From an uncultured Fluviicola sp. (GTDB taxonomy: Bacteria > Bacteroidota > Bacteroidia > Flavobacteriales > Crocinitomicaceae): a stretch of DNA of 64,000 nucleotides. A model generated the notes under the pieces. That model worked only from the letters and a program-made list of their open reading frames with translations, was not told where the DNA came from and did not search any database. Shown one piece after another: positions 63,933 to 64,000 of the stretch (position 1 is the first letter of the stretch; every line of letters begins with the position of its first letter). A program made the position numbers and the translations under genes. The DNA lies in the NCBI RefSeq assembly GCF_946478805.1, contig NZ_CAMLDC010000003.1:223396-287395 (forward strand), written 5' to 3'.

Positions 63933-64000
63933 ACAATTGACAAGTTGTACATCCCTAATATAGGTTGACCACAAAAAGTCAATTTATATGAAATCAAACA

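Noticed and set aside
63797..63997. 66-residue minus-strand reading frame at the window end
   Set aside because: It is antisense to the TPR remnant and shows no signal or family pattern.

Overview
The window looks like chromosome of an AT-rich Bacteroidota bacterium of the Flavobacteriales, perhaps close to Fluviicola/Crocinitomicaceae. That placement is an inference from gene content; no 16S gene is present. Supporting signs are T9SS type A and type B C-terminal sorting domains, a TonB receptor with an N-terminal carboxypeptidase-like domain, the lipoprotein form of TamA (TamL), YHYH proteins, and promoters of the TTG-N17-21-TAnnTTTG type. No tRNA, rRNA, CRISPR array, prophage or intact insertion sequence was seen.

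Layout. 1-2.2 kb: zinc-ribbon protein (cut by the window edge), Nif3, a small coiled-coil protein. 2.3-10.7 kb: glycosyltransferase; lpxK and purine nucleoside phosphorylase; a lipoprotein; then gatB, two tandem TlpA-like thioredoxins and lpxH. 10.8-17.1 kb (minus strand): a YwqK-like protein, a thioesterase, a CapD/WbpM-type dehydratase, and an overlapping trio (SDR, FemAB-like transferase, polysaccharide deacetylase) that looks like surface glycan tailoring. 17.4-25.9 kb: CYTH protein, TonB receptor with a secreted partner, threonine aldolase, rpmH, ABC exporter, lipoproteins. 25.9-31.6 kb: the most unusual block, an ECF sigma factor, anti-sigma-like protein, CpxP/ZraP-like metal sensor, MbnP-like protein, MbnH/MauG-type di-heme enzyme and two YHYH proteins. 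31.9-38.9 kb: secreted T9SS cargo, a lysozyme-like protein paired with a phosphodiester glycosidase, and a papain-like hydrolase. 39.5-46.5 kb: a complete thiamine operon (thiS-thiC-tenI-thiD-thiE-thiG-thiH-thiF) behind a TPP riboswitch. 46.5-58.1 kb: TPR proteins, DUF1361 and dgkA, pnp, rpsO, accD, fba. 58.1-64 kb: tamL, a divergent SpoU methyltransferase, two TPR paralogues and the wreck of a third.

Two themes recur. First, the ECF block shares a 30-bp promoter-like motif at two places, which ties the second YHYH gene to the operon and suggests one extracytoplasmic, possibly copper- or redox-responsive regulon. Second, short intergenic repeats (7-bp tandem words, AGACT-type imperfect hairpins, a G-rich element and a GACGCG palindrome) run into genes and supply the 3' ends of lpxH, thiH and a lipoprotein gene. 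Many start codons lie 4-5 bases after a TAnnTTTG element, which suggests leaderless transcripts.
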